Assembly (NCBI RefSeq): GCF_901933205.1 | Contig: NC_044600.1 | Location: 3,472,001-3,536,000 of the forward strand | Length of the DNA: 64,000 nucleotides | DNA from: Camarhynchus parvulus | Taxonomy: Eukaryota; Chordata; Aves; Passeriformes; Thraupidae | Direction: 5' to 3' | Shown here: piece after piece, positions 47,889 to 59,872 of the stretch | Numbering within the stretch: the first letter of the stretch is position 1 | How the letters are laid out: every line of letters starts with the position of its first letter | Program-made: the position numbers and the translations under genes | Notes under the pieces: model-generated | The model's database searches: none | What the model was told of the DNA's origin: nothing | Seen by the model: the letters and a program-made list of their open reading frames with translations, nothing else

Positions 47889-49950
47889 GAAGGAAAAAGG
47901 CTGCTGCCTTTGGTCCCAGCGCAGTCAGCACTGAAATGCAAGCAGGCAGTGCTCTCCTGCTCTAATTTATGGCTTGCAAGTTGTAATTGCTGTGTGAGTG
48001 TGTGTTTAGCATTTTGCTCCAATACAGAGTTCCAATGTCCTCCCTTGCATCCCTGACCTTTGGGCTAACAATGAAGCATTGCTGAATCATGAACTCACTG
48101 CCCTTATCTGACAGGTCTGACTTATTTTCTCCTCCAGTATTCTTTTCTTCTCGCTGCTACAAATTGTTGCATGTCCTGGGAATGTCTGGGCTCCTGGCAT
48201 TTAGATTTTAATCAGGGCCTTCTCCCTCTTTCTGAAAGCACCATTAAAAGGGAAGATATTCTTCTCCCTGTGCTACTGCTGCCCTTTATAAGTGTTTTTT
48301 GTTTACTGATTGGGGGAAAAAGGTGATCTGTGTTTGTATTGGAGCTGACACTTCAGTGTGTGCTCCTGCTCAAACACTTGTACCACCAGATCCTCCTGAC
48401 AGGCTGCTGCTCCTTGCCATGAAGGTTCATTTGTAAATTGGTGCACACAAGGGCTCGCAATTTCCTCCTGGTTTGGGAAGATCATAGAATAGAGAGATAC
48501 ATTTAAATGATTTGAAATACGATTTTTGGTGCTTTATTCCTTGAAGCATTTTAAGAGATTTTCCTCGCTAATCTTGTTCTTTATCATGCCCATGGAGCAA
48601 GGCCTTTCTCAATCACAGTGCAATCAAAACACTGTGTGCTGAAGGATTTATGATGATACAAACCTTTGATTTACTGAGGAGATCAGCTATTTATTATAAC
48701 CTTTACATTTAAGAAATCTGCGGTTCATAACAATCCAAATTTTGAAAATATAAATTTTGAGAAATCCTCTCTTATTTACTCATATTTTCCTATTATTCTT
48801 CTCGAGTTCAGTCTTTGCTTGCTATTTTTGATAGTATAGTGAAAATATTTGGTGAAAAAGACAGTCTGAAAGTACACAAAAGATGGTAGATGAAACTTTC
48901 ATATCCAGTAGAAATGGCTGCAAATGTGGTTCATATTGGGGCTTTTATATCTACTTTAGAAAGGTTGGTTCTTTTTTGTATTTTTATTCCTTACCCTAAG
49001 CTTATGAGAGTCACTGATTCTGTACAGTTACAGACAAGGAAACACAGCCAGGGGACGATCCAACATCCAGTGCTTTGCTGGAGATTCCTGACTTTCCCCA
49101 TTCTCTTCATTGAGGGTTTCCCACAGCCTTCACCTTCAACTCCCAGCCAAAACTGAGCTTTTTGTTTCCTCAAAGCCCAGCATTAAAACCTGCAGCTGTT
49201 TCTCTTTGCTGAATCTCCCAGAAAGATTTTGTAGGATTATGGTACATGGTCCCTGTGCTGTGCTTTATCACTGATTCCCGATAAAGGGAAAATAGGGATG
49301 AGGCAGGGAACCCCTAAAAGGGATTTCTGTTGTGTGCTCCAATTAGCGCTGAAGGGTGGGAAGGAAGAGGTAGAGCTGGAACCAAAAAATGACATCCAGA
49401 ACTCCTGGAAGTTGTTTTCTCTGTTTGGACTTGAATTTGTGATTTATTTTTTTTTCTTATTTTGTGGTTGCTGTGCAATTAACAGAGACACTCAAAAGTT
49501 CAATGATTTTTAATTGTGTACAGTTCTCAGTGCCTGTGCAGAGAATCACTGTGTGTTCACAGAGAAACCACAATAGCTCAGAAAGCAGGATAACGATTTC
49601 TCCATAGTGCTTCCCAAGGATAACGGATTTCAGACTTACAAATTAGAAATTATCTTCTGGATTGCCTACTGAATGTGAAATAAACTGGTCTTAAACCTTC
49701 CATGTCACTAAAATCACCATGATTACAGCTCTTACCAACTGACTGCATGTTTGGCAAATTAGCTATTTGTGAAATTTGACTAAAATTAGCATCAAATCCT
49801 GACACATTCAGTATAAAGGGAAAGCTGTTTCTCAGGAAGGTTCTCACATGCCAACTGTATTTCATCTGCAAGTTCTGCACTTAATGGTTAAGGCTTGATC
49901 CATGGTGCAGTGCAGCTTCAATAACTTGTGTTCACTGTGGAGCTGCTCTG

Positions 49951-49979
49951 GATTTACCAGAGGTTAAATCTGGTAAATC
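49951..49979. repeat. Perfect 10-bp inverted repeat with 9-nt loop
   Basis: GATTTACCAG (49951-49960) pairs exactly with CTGGTAAATC (49970-49979). A third, direct partial copy of the AAATCTG word follows to about 49991, so this is a small cluster of related words in both orientations. Confidence 0.88.
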
Positions 49980-50960
49980 TGATAAATCTGGAAGGTCCCA
50001 CAGAACTCCTGCTGCTGGTCATGGTCCCAGCACTGCTGACTTTGCATCATTTGTGCAAAACAAGATTTTAGTTATTTTGAAGAATTTTTTACCTCAGGGT
50101 GCTAAAGGAGAAAGTAGGGAAATCCAGTCCATTATACAATATTGCAAGATGATTTGATTTGATGTGATAAAGGAAAACAGGAAAAGAGTTGTTGGCAGGG
50201 AGATTTTCTGTCTAGGTATGGGGGCACAAGTATGGGGTTAGGCATTTGAGATCAAGATAATTCAAGATGATTGAATATTATAGTAATAATTTCCTGCTCC
50301 TAAAATTCTCTGAGATTCTTGCCACAGAGCCCTCTAGCAGAAATTGTCTGGAAAAAGTCTGATTATCACTTGTTAACAAAATATGCATTTAAATAATTAG
50401 AGAACACTGTCTCAAAGGAGAATATAGACACCAGATATCAGTTAAATTTGTTGAGGGAAAAGCAAGATGATGCAAAAACATGATACAAAACAAGAAGCTA
50501 TTGCAAGTATTATATTTTCTAGATATTCCTACTGCTAGAATTTCTGAGAACTTAGAGCTTTGTTATCAGAAGAGGATGTGATGAAGAGCTAAAACATGTG
50601 GTAAATGGTAAATCAGAGAACTTTCCATGCTGAAATAAAGCTGGATTCCCATGTTTTATTGTCACTGAAACCATATGTAAATCTGTACATGAGAGCAAGA
50701 GATAAACTGTCCAGGAAAGTATCCCCTTTTAACATGGCTGTTCTCTGCAAGTGAGAGTGAGTTATGGTGTAACCAGGGGATTTCAACTAAAAGCATGAAG
50801 TCACTGTGTAAGCTAAAGCACATTAAAGTTCTTCATGGTGCAAGGGCAAGCAGTAATCCCCAATGAGTGCTTCCACAGAGCTGCAAAATCCATTACTGCA
50901 CAGCAGCCTCACTTCCATAAAATCAGATTCATAAAGTGAAATGTCATTTCTTCAGGTAAT

Positions 50961-50984
50961 TCTTTTAAAATATATTTTAAAAGA
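50961..50984. repeat. 24-bp perfect AT palindrome
   Basis: The sequence from 50961 to 50984 is identical to its own reverse complement, built as TC, T4, A4, TATA, T4, A4, GA with no spacer. A perfect palindrome of this length could extrude as a cruciform, but its low complexity makes chance origin plausible. Confidence 0.93.
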
Positions 50985-53900
50985 CTCAACTCTTAACAAG
51001 TCATGCTTTCAGCATAATTAACAAGTAACCTTATTTAGCACCTGACTATTGCAGACCTGCTGCATTAAATCCAGGCTGGTTATGTGATTTTCTGGCACCA
51101 AAAGTGGAAATGCAGGGGTGGCATAGCCATCAAATGTAGGGGCTGAGAGAAACCTCATCAATCACTATTGCCTGAATTCTTTGAGTCCAATGGAGACCTC
51201 AACATTTTCCAAATATTTGCAAAACTCCTCACAGGTTATGCCACAGCCAACCTGTAGATCCTTTAGAAAAGATGGAGCTGGAAATGAAAAGCATCTCAGA
51301 ATGATTGGGTGGATGCGTTTCTGGAGGGAGTCTTTGTTATCATGCTTAAAACAATTGTTCTTTTTCATCTGGGTCATATATTAACCAACGCACAGTGGAA
51401 CTATTAAATCAGGCATTTACTAAAAGGCCCTCAGAATTAGTTTAAAAATTGAGTAATTAGACCCATGCTGCTCTGGCATTACTTTTGTGATATTGCTTCC
51501 CACTGAAGCCCAGTTTCACTGCAGCACTTTCATTAGCTGCTCCATGGAAATTAGCTGGGAAAGAATGCCGTATGTTTTCAATTATATTTTAATAGTAAGG
51601 AACAAGTTATTTTCTTTCAGACTCTAAGAGTTAGCAGTAGAATGTGTAGCATGCATAAAATCAGCTTTGCAATCATTTTCATCTGCAGAAGATTGGTTTG
51701 CAATAATTTGTCTTTGTGAAGGGCTTATGATCAACTGGAATTTAGATTTACGTGAGATTTGAGTTATTTTAAACAATACCTGTAATATAAAGAAAGGCCT
51801 AGCACCTTTTGATGAGCACTGTTAGGTGGATTCTGTGACTTGAATGGAAGTTGCAAAAAGATTCTAATGAGAAAGGTACTATAAAACCAAATTAACTGGT
51901 GTAAATGACTGACAGAAGCTAAAAGAGCTTCCATCTTACATCCCTTTACTTTGGTACCACATGAAAAATGTAGCAGTTAAATTGTGTTAATGTTTCAGAT
52001 TTAAAAAGAAGAAAGGTAATAAAAAAGCCTAAGGAAAAATAACTAAATACCAGAAATACTTGTGAGTATACAGCTGTCTAAGGGGGGTTAAATAAAGAAA
52101 ATGAAATTATACTGCAGGTCAGAAATAGTGATTAGTTTCTCTGATTTTTTTTTTATTTATATGCACTAAGTACCTGTTTTGTGGATTTTCTTGATTAGAT
52201 TGTGGATTCTTCCATTTCTAATGTGATTTACTCTCAGTGAATATATAGAACTTTGAATCATTGCTCCATTCCTTTTCTATATCCAGAGTCTGTTTGCAGT
52301 TCAGGAGCTGGATGAGGTTTGGAGTCAGACAACAACTGACAAACAGTTCTCATCCAGCCTATATCTGCATTAATTTTGATAGATCTCGAACACTTCTCAG
52401 CGAGTCCATGAAATTTACTGTCAGCACTGGAATGCACAAGATCCCTACAAGGAGGGGGTGGCAGCTGAGCCTGTAAGATTTGGTTGCATTTCATGCACAG
52501 GTTCCCATCCTGCAGCTGCATCAGCTCGCACATGGTCACATATTTTTATTGCTGACACAACAAACACAAGGATCAGTGATGTTACTTGTTGCTTTTACCA
52601 CAGCACTCCCCTTCTAAAGCCGCTGGATTAATTTCTATTTTTATATATAGCACAAATGCAGTTGGGTATCAGAAAGAGTTCCCTGGATAACTGAGGGGAA
52701 CCACCTTTGTGCCACCTCATTTCCCACAGTTATCACCTCTTGTTTCCCTATTCCTCCACATTAGCAATTTCTGTAATCCTTTCCAGCAGGCAGCTTCAAA
52801 AGATTAGAAATGTTTTTTCACTCTGAAGTAGTCAAATGGAAATATTGCCATTTCAAATGAATTCTGCATTCTCTGTCCAGGAAGTGTTTTGTACCACTTG
52901 AATCAATGGTGGAGAGTGGTTGCTGTGATTACCCCACAGCTAACAAAAGGGAAAAAAGAGAGAGAAAATTGCAGCACTCACTCAAGGAGGAATCACTGGA
53001 ATATTTAAGGACATGCAGCCACCTTTTACTTCACTATAGCCCTTGTGTCAAAACATGAGGGGGTCATAAAATGCCAGCATTTGAGTAAAGTTGACAGATT
53101 CCAAATTTTGGTGGCACTGACACAGAGCACACAAAGAGCATCACCCCAGTGCTTGTGGGGAAACAGCATCCCTAACAAAAATTCTGTGGGAATGGCAGAG
53201 TTTAACAGCTGCAGCATCAGAAAAGACAAAGATGATTTTTTTTGTGACCTGAAGAAATATTAAATGTCAAAAAAGAAGTATTGGTCATTCACTGGAGATA
53301 GGAATCTGGTTGTTTTAGGAGGAAGGTAACAAGGCTCACTTGCTCAAAATATAAGTGGGCAAAATATTCTGATTTCAGGACAAGAAGAAATAAATCCAAG
53401 CACTACAGAGCTTTAAAACTGAAGAGACTGACAAATAACATTTCACTTTTGAGTTCTTTTTGATAACTTCAGTGGTTTGGGAGTTACCTGGGAAGGTCTT
53501 ACAGCTGCCAAATATTCTCACTTTCACTTTGAGAGACATGTTTGAGTAATGCCCAACTACCTTAGATTGAGAAAAATGTTTAAAAACATTTTTAAAAACT
53601 GGTTTTACAGTGGCAAAATTAAAATATAGATGTTCATTTGCAGGTGTACATGCTTAAACAAACACTCATAATTAAAAATAATGTCATCATTTTTCTTCCA
53701 CAGTAGCTCTTGCTACTGGACAAACTAGTTCTTTTCTGTGGATTTGTATTTTGAAAAACTACGTGTGATTATTATGAATGTGCTTGCTGTAAATTTGCCT
53801 TTCTTGCATGGCTTTATCAGAGAAACAAGGACACATTTGGGGTTTTCCTGCTACCCCATGAGTTTCAGCTCCTGGATTTGGGGGCTTCTGGGAGTCCACC

Positions 53901-55360
53901 ACCCCACAGTGGCACAAAACTCAAATAGTGTTGAGCTCTCATAAGAACAGCTTTATAACCTATTCCACCTCTATACTTTTAAAATAATTTGTAAAATAAA
54001 CAGATATTAAATCATTTAATTATTCCAGCATGCAGTAACTTCCTTAGAGGAAATGTCATTCCCTAAAGTTATCCAAAGTGAATATCTGCAAAAAGGTTGT
54101 GCTGAAATTTTAGGGATGGAAAAAGATGATTACTGATAATACCCTTGTCTGGTTGCCTGTCAACACACAAGTATTTCATCAGAAACCTGCCAGGGCTTTG
54201 TTACATCTCACTGTAAATAACTCAATGAATCATTTTCCCTCATGGATTGCTAAAGAAGAATTCCACCCTACAGGGAGCTGAATATACTCTTTTTGTTTAA
54301 TGCCATTCACTACATGAGCTGCAGGCTGTAAATATTTCACAGCTTGGAAGGACTTTAAAACACTTTCACTGTTGTCATTCCACTCTTTATTCATTGTCAT
54401 CTGAGCATTTTGTATTTTTGTTTACAGTGATCTTTCCTGCTCTCATTGCTTTTTTTTCAGTTCTTCCCAGTGTAGAGTATTTGTTTAATTCTTAGTTGTT
54501 TAAATACATCATATACATTTCCTTTAAAAGTATAGAAAAAAACTTCCACCACAACCATTCTCTGTAAGCACTGACATTATAATTAATTCTCTCAAGGCTG
54601 TTAATCAGAATAGAAGTGCAGACTTGTATTCATTTTCATGTATATATGGGAAAATGGGGGTGCTTGGAAGAAATTTGAAGAATTAATGGAATATCACTGA
54701 TTTGACCCCTTCTAAGGGACATTCCTTTCCTTTCATGTTTTTCTTACATAGTAATAAACAATGCTTAGAGCTCAGCCCTGATAACAGAAGAAATTTGGAG
54801 AAAGTTTTAGTGAAATTGAATTTATTAAAGACCATGGCATTCAAAATCTGTTTCTCTAACTGTGCAAGAATCTGTTTGCAGACAATGGAAATGGAACTGC
54901 AGCAGAAGGACAAACCTGAAACTTTTGTGTGTGGATCAGCTTTTTTGCATGAACCATCTGAGAACAATAACAATGACGGGTCAGGTTTAGATTTTATGTC
55001 CTGAAAGACATCATAATGCTCTTTTAGGATTATTTTGTGGCACTGTAAAGGTGTCTTGCCTTTAGGGATTTTTGTTTATGCTTGTGAGCATGTGCATCAT
55101 ACCTTAATTTGTGTATAGAGGCATAATTCAGCAAAGACTTTTATTTTAAATGTGAACAGTTCTGCAGTCATCACTTCCTGTGGAAGTGAATGATGAACTG
55201 TAAGTCTGACAGTAAAACTTCTTTCTTTCATGATTGCAATGATAATAAGGTAATTCTGTGTGAGTGAGATCTGGGGCTGTTTGAAACTTTGGAGATATTG
55301 CTTTTTAAGAACTCTTGAACTAAATACCGTTCAAGAGAGCTCTGCTGGTGTGGTTGCACA

Positions 55361-58300
55361 GTGCCTTGCCTTGCTGAGCCCGCCAGGTATTTCAGTTCAG
55401 AGCGGGTTTTGCTGCAGTGTTCTTTACAGTGAAGCATTAGCAGATTTTGCTGTGAGTGACAGAGACAATGGATGGGCTCTGCTGCCATTCCCACGGGCCT
55501 GCAGGGCGCAGGGGAGAGCACAGAGGTGCCTGCAGATGTTGGATCCCTCTCTGACAGATGCCCTGACAAACGCTGCGGAGCTCTGAAAGCTCCCTTCATT
55601 TTATCTCCACTTACATCTCACCCCGATCCACCTAGGCAGCACTTATTTAATTCAAGAGCCAATTTTTCCTTGATTTTGGGGAAAGCTGTGTGCTCTTTAG
55701 CTGATTCTGGGATGGATGGTGACAGAGCTTTGCTTTTGCTCCAGTCCCACCAAATCCATCAGTTCCTTCCCAATCACTGTGAGTCCAAATGAAGAACAGA
55801 AAATTGCTTTTGTTTCTCTCACTGTTCCTTGGTATTGAAACAGGAATGATTTATGAACTGCAGGGTGGAACACTGTGGAGCAAATACCTGCAGGAAAGTC
55901 CTCTGGGTGCTGCTGTTTCTGTTCCTCTGGCCAAGGCAAATCTGGTGCTGCCCCATCCTGCCAAAGCTTAACTCTGGCTGAACCAAACTTACTGCGGTGT
56001 TGCCATTTTTAAATTATTACTCCTGCATTAAATGCCATAAATAAATAACAGATTAATCAGGAGTCTTGAAAGTGAAGGCTTTTTGATTCAATAGAATTGC
56101 AGTGTAAATATTAGACCAAAGAACATGAAAATTAATATTTGATGGAAGACAATAAAATACACCTTTCTCTCCAACTTTAAACAAATTGAACAGAGACAGC
56201 AATTGCAGTAAGAAGAACAAAGCAGAAAGGATCCTGGTATCAGATAAAAGATCTGAAGTCTCAGGAAAAACAAAAGCTGTCATTTTATCACAGTTGCCAT
56301 CTTTTTATCAAATATTTCAGTATTTTAGCTTATGCCACCATCTACTGGTCACCAGCTTGAAGTGTTCAGCTCACTCTCCAGTGCATTCCCCAAGGTTTTC
56401 ACAGAGATGTCTGCTCTTGACCTGAGCTTTAGGAATAGATTTTTTTAAATGTCTTTTTGCATTGGCATAAAACTGAGAATTGGATAGAGTGGTAAAAATT
56501 GCTTCTTGATTAGACACGTGCTTTTGAAAACTTGAGCAGCTCGTATTTCTGTGTGCAGTGTGGGAGCTGGTGAGAGTCACCTGTTGCTAGAAACTTTGGT
56601 GGAAATGTTAAATTTTAATTAATGTCTTGCATGTGCATTGAAGGTTAGCATGGCACTTGCGTCATTTATAATTCTTAGGATTTTTATCCTTTGGCACGAT
56701 TTAACGTACTGCACGTGCCACATGTAAAGAACAGGGTTCTGGTGTTAACAATCTATTTTACCCTCACCTTCTGCTTTTGCAATAAGCTGAAACAGAGAAA
56801 TGCCAAAACATAGATCTTAAAATGTCAGGCCTTTGGATAAATTTCTGCAGAATTTACAATCCTTTACTGTGAATTTGGGGTCTTGGCAAGTGTTTTCACT
56901 CAATGCATGTGAGAAATCGGATGATCCAGCACCAAGTTCTGTGTAGCTGGGGAGGGAATCAGGTAATTCTGGTGATGTATGGATTTATTTCATGTAAGCC
57001 ATGAAGTTTACATGCACACACCAAACAAATAGAAGAGATGTGATGTCACTTCATCCTTCTGGCTGCTGGCCTAGAGATTTTCCCCAGCTCTGGCTGTTCC
57101 TGGCTTTCCTTTTCCTCCCTCTCCCAGAGACAAACCTTCCTTTCCAGCAGGAGAAGCAGGTAATCAGTCTTCTGGAAAATCTCCACCAGCACAGCAGTTT
57201 GGCACTGTTGAAAGTTGGCCAGAGTGAGGGAGGAATTGCGGCAGGAATCTCCATCCTGCCCTAGATTTTGGTGGCTCCAGCATGATCAAAGGCTGTTCTT
57301 TGGCCCAGCACCAGTCCTGGGTGCTGCTCCTGTGCACAGCCTGGGACACTTGTCCTGGAGGCCCCGAGTTTCAGCACCGGGCTTGAGCTTGAGTTCCTTT
57401 CACGTGGGAGGATGTGAAACCCTTCACAGCCCCACTGAGTTCAAGAGTGTGTTAAATCCCCACCGCTGACAAAACCACTCTCACTTCAGACGACCCCGGT
57501 GAACTTCAGCCAGTAATTCATTAATGGAAATGGAAGCCTTTATTAGAGACTTTAATTTCCATGCAGCTATAACCACAAATGAGTGTGTGAGAGTCCATCC
57601 CTGACTATGCCTGAGTGGCTCATGCACCTCCCATCCCCTGGCCTGTGCCCTGGTAATTTCTGAGGTGACAGCAGCACCCGAGCCTGCTCTCACCGTGCCA
57701 CACTCCCCATCACAGTTTCTATAGTGATCACTTCAGGGCTTCCTGCTAATGGACAAAGCCAATTAATTTCCTGTCTGTCCTTTTTTGCCTTGCTTAGCTT
57801 TACTAATGCCAAAACTAAATGTCAAGTAGGAAAATCTGCTTTGTCCCTCTAGCTTAGAAACAGTAGATAAGGATAAAATCTAAGCCGAGCATTGCGTCTC
57901 TGGAGGTTTCACATGTGACTAATTGCAATTTGGAAGCATATATGCTTTTAATTAAGCTCTATTTTTTACAGGCAGAACACAATCAGGACTGCAGTGGTGA
58001 GAACCCTTAGGGTTGTCAGGCTGTGAATTCCACTCTAAAAATTGATCTGATAGGAGAGTGGGACGTATTTCCTCCTGGCTCTCTTTTCCAGGCTTTACCT
58101 GAGGGAGAAAATAATCTGGTGTCAGGTCTTTAAAAAGCTGTGGATATCGCTGCAGTCGCACCCCTCACTGGCAATTTGTCCTGCGGTGAATCACAAAGGT
58201 TTGGCACCATAATGTCCTGTCCAGTAGCAGCTCTGGGATTGTACAGCAGGAAATCGAGGCAGCCCAATGCTGAGGCAGATTTGTGGCTAAATTTGTGTTA

Positions 58301-58400
58301 TTCCTTGCGAAAACTGCTCCTGCCTCCTCTCTGTCACAGCAGCAGGCTGTGCATGCATCACTCTGACAGGTGCTCCTTACAGCAGCGTGCTGGAGCTGGG
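55361..58400. other. Locally GC- and CpG-richer zone, no gene recognised
   Basis: Two patches stand out against the CpG-poor window: 55361-55630 with about 7 CpGs, and 57358-58390 with 17 CpGs counted by eye. This is well below a promoter CpG island but clearly above the neighbouring sequence. Frames of 100-129 codons on both strands follow from composition. The zone could be an old GC-rich insertion, a weak regulatory region or unrecognised non-coding exons; no splice-linked coding frame was found. Confidence 0.45.
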
Positions 58401-59474
58401 GCAGCCAGGTTGATGGGTAATTTGTGCTTGGAAGGCCAGAAAGCAGGATAATGGGAAAGGAGGTGATTTTGAGTGGTTCTGTCCAAGAGTTCATTGATCT
58501 GCTGGTGTGGGTTATGATACAACACTTGCACAGGCACAAAGCTGCCAGCCCCACTTACACTGGTTTTTGTGAAAGAAAAACCCCAATTCATGACTTGAAA
58601 ATAATGTCTTGTTTTTTAAACTTCCTTTCTAAGAAAATTCGATACTCATTGGCTGTGGGGTTTTTTGAATCACTAGGCTAAGTCCAAGAATTTTTTTCTG
58701 AAAAATGTTGTCAGGATATATAGAAAAAAAAAGAACCTTGGTTCATTACTATGAATTTAAACATTCATTGTGCTTACAATAATAACAGAGAGATCAGAGT
58801 ACATGGAAATGGCATTAATGACCCTTAGCAGAAAGCTGCTGTAAAGCTGATCAGGACCTGTGAGTGATTTGCATATAAGTGACAGTCAGTAAGATGATAA
58901 TTGTTCACTAGCAATTTTGGAATGAAATGAGTAGTATTCACACAATTAAAGCTTTAAGTGTGCAGTTGATTAAGGAGGATCAGTTTGCAAAGCCCTCCTG
59001 TTTAAAGCGATCAGGTTTGAAGAACGAAGTCTTTCATCAAATGATTAGTTGGATCATTTGGAATGGCAGCAGAGGTGGCTGGAATTTGCAGTTGAAGGCA
59101 CTGAAATGCCTGAGAGGTTTAAAAGCTGATGGATACTCTCAGCCTTGCCTTGTGGCTTTGTGTCCATAGCACCTTCCCTTGTGCCACCTTGGCCCCAGTC
59201 CAAGGAATCCTTGGGTAAACGCACCTGGCTCTCCTAAAGCTTCAGGAATTGATCCCCAGCCCTCAGGGACACTCAGGGCACCCTGCAGTTAAAGATGGGC
59301 CCTCAAGGAGCCATCCTCACATCCTACCCCAGCACCAGCTGATCCTGCTCACTCCTGGGACACTCAGTGAGGCAAAAATTCACTGCCCTGTCATTCTCCC
59401 AGGCTGGGCATCAGCGCAGGCAAGGTTCAGCTGCTCACAAAAAACTCCTCTCATTTCTATTTCCTTTTCCCTTT
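58401..59474. other. Non-coding sequence, no gene recognised
   Basis: Mixed composition, turning GC-richer and C-rich from about 59160 up to the inverted-repeat structure. Open frames stay under about 100 codons and overlap. No transposon family or RNA gene was recognised. Confidence 0.6.
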
Positions 59475-59735
59475 CAGGCTGGCACCCCACTGTCATCCAC
59501 TGTGAGTGGCCAGAAAAGGAGTCCATTTTCCATGGGGAAACCTAAATATTTGCAAACTTTGCTGGATTTCTCCAAAACTAAAGCTGCCAGCAATTAGGAT
59601 CCCGCATTGTCTTAGAGCCCCAAACATCACCTCTGAGCTGATACCCAGAGCCTGGGGAAGTGAATTCTCTTCCCATGGAAAATGACATCTTTTTGCTGCC
59701 ACTCACACTGGCTGACAGTGTGGTGCCAACCTAAA
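59475..59735. repeat. Long inverted repeat: about 65-bp arms, 130-bp spacer
   Basis: The left arm 59475-59539 is the imperfect reverse complement of 59670-59733. By hand, about 52 of 64 aligned positions match, with one gap and a weak centre. Conserved blocks include GCTGGCACCCCACTGTCA against TGACAGTGTGGTGCCAAC, GTGAGTGG against CCACTCAC, and CATTTTCCATGGG against CCCATGGAAAATG. The 130-bp spacer is itself largely one copy of a direct repeat whose second copy lies just outside the right arm. This may be a decayed foldback or MITE-like DNA element, or the product of template switching during replication; I do not recognise a family. Confidence 0.88.
59539..59676 (+). repeat. Direct repeat copy 1 (offset 189 bp)
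   Basis: The segment beginning AACCTAAATATTTGCAAAC matches the segment beginning at 59728. Identity is highest over the first 60 bases, sharing CCAAAACTAAAGCTGCCAGC and a nearby TAGGA word. It falls in the second half but stays alignable through the CTGGGGAAGTGAATTC-type end. This copy fills the spacer of the inverted repeat. Confidence 0.9.
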
Positions 59736-59866
59736 AATTTGCAAATTTTGCTGGATTTCCCCAAAACTAAAGCTGCCAGCAAGTAGGACCCTTCACTCCC
59801 TTACTGCTCGAAATGCCACATATGAGCCTGTACCCAGATCTTGGGAAAATGACTTCCCTTTTCCCT
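59728..59866 (+). repeat. Direct repeat copy 2 (offset 189 bp)
   Basis: Second copy of the 59539-59676 segment, beginning AACCTAAAAATTTGCAAATT and ending in a pyrimidine-rich tract near 59855-59872. Its start overlaps the outer end of the right inverted arm, so the inverted and direct duplications share breakpoints, which suggests one compound rearrangement or two nested ones. Confidence 0.9.
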
Positions 59867-59872
59867 TCTCAG

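Larger units (their letters stand above)
47889..55360. other. AT-rich non-coding sequence, no gene recognised
   Basis: Unique AT-rich DNA with chance-sized frames. Small hairpin-forming words at 49951-49979 and 50961-50984 are listed separately. No transposon end, RNA gene or exon was recognised. Confidence 0.65.

Noticed and set aside
47860..47900. A-rich tract as the tail of a processed pseudogene or SINE
   Set aside because: No polyadenylation signal, recognisable gene body, tRNA-like head or flanking target-site duplication could be seen upstream.
48480..48500. ATCATAGAATAGAG as a CR1 tail
   Set aside because: Only one partial octamer match, with no CR1 3' sequence next to it on either side. 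Chance is sufficient.
58140..58554. Opposed frames of 103 and 129 codons in the CpG-richer zone
   Set aside because: Both strands are open over the same bases with unrelated translations. No domain or splice signal supports either.
59460..59480. Polypyrimidine tract and CAG as a splice acceptor of an exon
   Set aside because: The tract is acceptor-like, but the sequence after it is the left arm of the inverted repeat and no coding frame with a matching donor follows.
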